Positions 61,998 through 64,000 of a stretch of 64,000 nucleotides of DNA are shown here, piece after piece. The stretch spans positions 744,001-808,000 of the forward strand of contig NZ_MAQX01000001.1 in the NCBI RefSeq assembly GCF_001682865.1, read 5' to 3'. The notes under the pieces are model-generated. The model worked only from the letters and a program-made list of their open reading frames with translations. It made no database searches and was not told the origin of the DNA. This stretch comes from Bacillus sp. FJAT-26390 (lineage in GTDB: Bacteria > Bacillota > Bacilli > Paenibacillales > Paenibacillaceae). Each line of letters begins with the position of its first letter. The first letter of the stretch is position 1. A program made the position numbers and the translations under genes.

Positions 61998-63323
61998 ATG
62001 ACGACGATACTTATTCAAAACGCCGTAGTGATGACGATGAATGCGGAGGATCACATTTTTACTGGCGATGTATTAATAGAAGGCAATCGAATTGCGCAAA
62101 TGGGAGAGCGGCTGGAGACGAGCGGGGTTGATCGAATAATCGATGCGGGCGGCAAAGTGCTGCTGCCTGGCTTTGTACAAACGCATATCCATCTTTGTCA
62201 AACGCTTTTTCGCGGGAGAGCCGATGATTTGTCGCTTATTGAATGGCTTAAAGAAAAAATATGGCCGCTCGAAGCGGCGCATAGCGAGGATTCTGTTTAT
62301 TACTCCGCCATGCTCGGAATTGGGGAATTGATTCGGAGCGGAACGACGACGATTTTGGATATGGAGACGGTGCATTATACGGAGTCTGCTTTTCAAGCGA
62401 TTAAGGAAAGCGGCATTCGCGCTCTCTCAGGCAAAGTGATGATGGATCATGGTACCGAGGTGCCGCTTGCCTTGCAGGAAAATACGGAAAAATCGCTTCA
62501 GGCCAGCGTCGATTTATTGGAAAAATGGCATGGAGCGGAGAATGGAAGAATTCAGTATGCGTTTTGCCCGCGTTTTGTGGTTTCGTGTACAGAGGAGCTG
62601 CTTGTTGGCGTTCGTGATCTGTCCGCGGAATACGGCGTAATGGTCCACACGCACGCTTCGGAAAATTTAGGCGAGATCGCAATGGTAGAAGCGGAACGCG
62701 GGATGAGAAACGTTGTTTATTTGGATCATATTGGGCTTGCAAAGCCAAATTTGATTCTAGCGCACAGTATCTGGCTTGATGACGAGGAGAAACGGATTAT
62801 TCGAGAGCGGGGCGTTAAAGTAACCCATTGCCCGGGCTCCAACATGAAGCTTGCGTCGGGCGTAGCCGAAATTCCGCTCTTGCTGGAGCAAGGAATAGAT
62901 GTGGGGATCGGCGCGGATGGCGCTCCATGCAATAACAATCTCGATATGTTCCAAGAAATGCGATTGACTGCCTACATGCAAAAGGTGAAGCATGGACCGA
63001 CGGTTATGAATGCCAAGACAGTGCTGCGGATGGCGACGATGGGCGGCGCTAAGGTCGTTGGTTTGGAGAAGGAGATCGGCAGCATCGAGATCGGCAAGCT
63101 TGCGGATTTGCAGCTTCTGGATCTTGAAGACTTTCACGTGTATCCGTCATTTGATGCCGACTGGTATTCAAGAGTCGTCTATGCAGCCACAAGAGGAGAT
63201 GTCGATACCGTCCTAATCGATGGCCAAATCCTCATGGAGGGCAAGCTTGTAAGAACAGTCGATAAGAAAGTCGTATTAAAGGAAGCGGATCGTTCTTTGC
63301 GCAAATTAATTGAAAGACTTTAA
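61998..63323 (+). CDS. AtzA/SsnA-type amidohydrolase, probable purine or related deaminase
   Basis: This is a 441-residue metal-dependent hydrolase with ligands in QTHIHLCQTLFRG (about 60-72), VMVHTHASENLGE (about 215-228), LILAHSIWLDD (about 253-263) and IGADGAPCNNNLDMFQEMR (about 305-323). This is the same family as the gene at 10806. Annotated relatives include guanine, 8-oxoguanine, 5'-deoxyadenosine and S-adenosylhomocysteine deaminases. The following XdhC gene suggests purine catabolism. GAGGGGGAGAG precedes ATG 61998; ATG 61977 overlaps that site and is unlikely. Confidence 0.85.
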   Translation: MTTILIQNAVVMTMNAEDHIFTGDVLIEGNRIAQMGERLETSGVDRIIDAGGKVLLPGFVQTHIHLCQTLFRGRADDLSLIEWLKEKIWPLEAAHSEDSVYYSAMLGIGELIRSGTTTILDMETVHYTESAFQAIKESGIRALSGKVMMDHGTEVPLALQENTEKSLQASVDLLEKWHGAENGRIQYAFCPRFVVSCTEELLVGVRDLSAEYGVMVHTHASENLGEIAMVEAERGMRNVVYLDHIGLAKPNLILAHSIWLDDEEKRIIRERGVKVTHCPGSNMKLASGVAEIPLLLEQGIDVGIGADGAPCNNNLDMFQEMRLTAYMQKVKHGPTVMNAKTVLRMATMGGAKVVGLEKEIGSIEIGKLADLQLLDLEDFHVYPSFDADWYSRVVYAATRGDVDTVLIDGQILMEGKLVRTVDKKVVLKEADRSLRKLIERL

Positions 63324-63369
63324 TAGGCGTTTCAACCTTGTTGGGCGATTGCTTGGGGAGGGATAACGG

Positions 63370-64000
63370 ATGGATATGCATGATGTGTTGTCTGCGATAA
63401 TGACTGACGGCGAGCAGGGCATGCTGGCGACGATCGTTTGCGTGGAGGGCCATTCTTACCGAAAAGCGGGAGCGGCCATGTTGTTTAGGCAAAGCGGTGA
63501 GCAAGTTGGGACGGTAAGCCCGGGCTGCTTGGAGCATGATCTGTTCGAGAGGGCTGCGACTGTTGCGGCTTCCGGCCAATTCGAATTTATCGACTATAAC
63601 TTGAATTCGGAAGAGGATGTGATTTGGGGGGAGGCTGTCGGCTGCGGCGGGAAAATACGATTGCTGGTTGAGCCCGTAACTGGACGTTTGTTTTCTGTTC
63701 TAATGGAAGCAAAAGAAAAGAACGAGGCGGGCAAGCCGGTAAAGCTCATTCGAAGCTGGGATGAGCAAGCAATGCGTTATGAGCTGCTTGATGAAGAGGA
63801 AACAGAGCTCGAATCTTCTTGTGCGGAAGGCGACGAAACCAATTATCTGTCTATCTCGATTAAGCCAAAGCCAAGATTGGTGTTGTTTGGAGCCGGCAAG
63901 GATGCTGAGGCGATTTATTCACTTGTCAAAAGCTTGGGTTTCCATATCGTGGCAGCGGATTGGCGTCCCTCCTTATGCACGAAGGAGCGGTTTCCCGAAG
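63370..64000 (+). CDS. XdhC/CoxI-family protein, 5' part (cut by window edge)
   Basis: The frame opens at ATG 63370, eight bases after GGGGAGGG, and runs to the window edge (210 codons). The N-terminal XdhC_CoxI domain has LATIVCVEGHSYRKAGAAML and GTVSPGCLEHDLF with the conserved cysteine, then WGEAVGCGGKI. A Rossmann domain follows (PRLVLFGAGKDAEAIYSLVK). XdhC binds and sulfurates the molybdenum cofactor for xanthine dehydrogenase, so xdh-type genes are expected beyond the window. Confidence 0.88.
   Translation, partial: MDMHDVLSAIMTDGEQGMLATIVCVEGHSYRKAGAAMLFRQSGEQVGTVSPGCLEHDLFERAATVAASGQFEFIDYNLNSEEDVIWGEAVGCGGKIRLLVEPVTGRLFSVLMEAKEKNEAGKPVKLIRSWDEQAMRYELLDEEETELESSCAEGDETNYLSISIKPKPRLVLFGAGKDAEAIYSLVKSLGFHIVAADWRPSLCTKERFPE

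Noticed and set aside
1-64000. CRISPR arrays, tRNA/rRNA genes, insertion sequences, prophage
   Set aside because: No regularly spaced repeats, cloverleaf/CCA patterns, transposase or phage structural genes were seen.

Overview
The window looks like a chromosomal segment of a Paenibacillus-type Bacillota. The signs are strong AGGAGG-like ribosome binding sites, frequent TTG and GTG starts, a T-box leader, a cobalamin riboswitch, a perfect CcpA cre box, and Bacillus-type families (DUF6376, DUF3900, Lin0512, HelD, bacterial NOS, CysJI). No rRNA, tRNA, CRISPR array, insertion sequence or prophage was seen. Most genes read on the plus strand.

Region 1 (1-12.8 kb) is the most interesting. An AraC-type regulator precedes a roughly 10.5 kb plus-strand operon under a promoter whose spacer holds a cre box. 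The operon encodes an OpuC/EgtU-type quaternary-amine ABC importer (two permeases, lipoprotein, ATPase). Next come a HutH homologue that has lost the Ala-Ser-Gly MIO triad, HutU, HutI, an M20 carbamoylase-type hydrolase and an AtzA-type amidohydrolase. A HutD-family gene is convergent. HutG is absent. Taken together this looks like uptake and breakdown of a histidine betaine rather than of histidine. Ergothioneine is the best fit: lyase, hydratase, desulfuration, ring opening, decarbamoylation to glutamate.

Region 2 (13-21.8 kb) holds small genes (rhodanese, an unknown, an APH-type kinase, a methionine aminopeptidase). It also holds an arginyl-tRNA synthetase behind a T-box whose specifier reads CGG, then a Cu(I) P-type ATPase with a SafE-like membrane protein and a convergent FixH/YtkA-like protein.

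Region 3 (22-32 kb) is a cobalamin uptake and salvage operon behind a cobalamin riboswitch: BtuF-BtuC-BtuD, CobT, CobU, CbiB, CobS, CobD, CbiP, CbiZ. No corrin-ring synthesis genes are seen. A decayed GNAT acetyltransferase follows.

Region 4 (32.6-50.3 kb) holds CorA, a phosphodiester glycosidase-like protein, HrpB, DUF1294, HelD, EcsC, nitric oxide synthase oxygenase, DUF3900, Lin0512, a CNNM/HlyC transporter, UppP, the sulfite reductase pair CysJI and a DUF3817 protein.

Region 5 (50.3-64 kb) holds a TetR/MMPL divergent pair, a secreted TIMP-like protein, an IT-type permease, a DUF6376 lipoprotein, SulP, DedA, a sigma-like orphan, a DHA2 drug exporter, a serine hydrolase broken by an amber codon, and the start of a purine-type catabolic cluster (deaminase-like amidohydrolase and XdhC, cut by the window edge).
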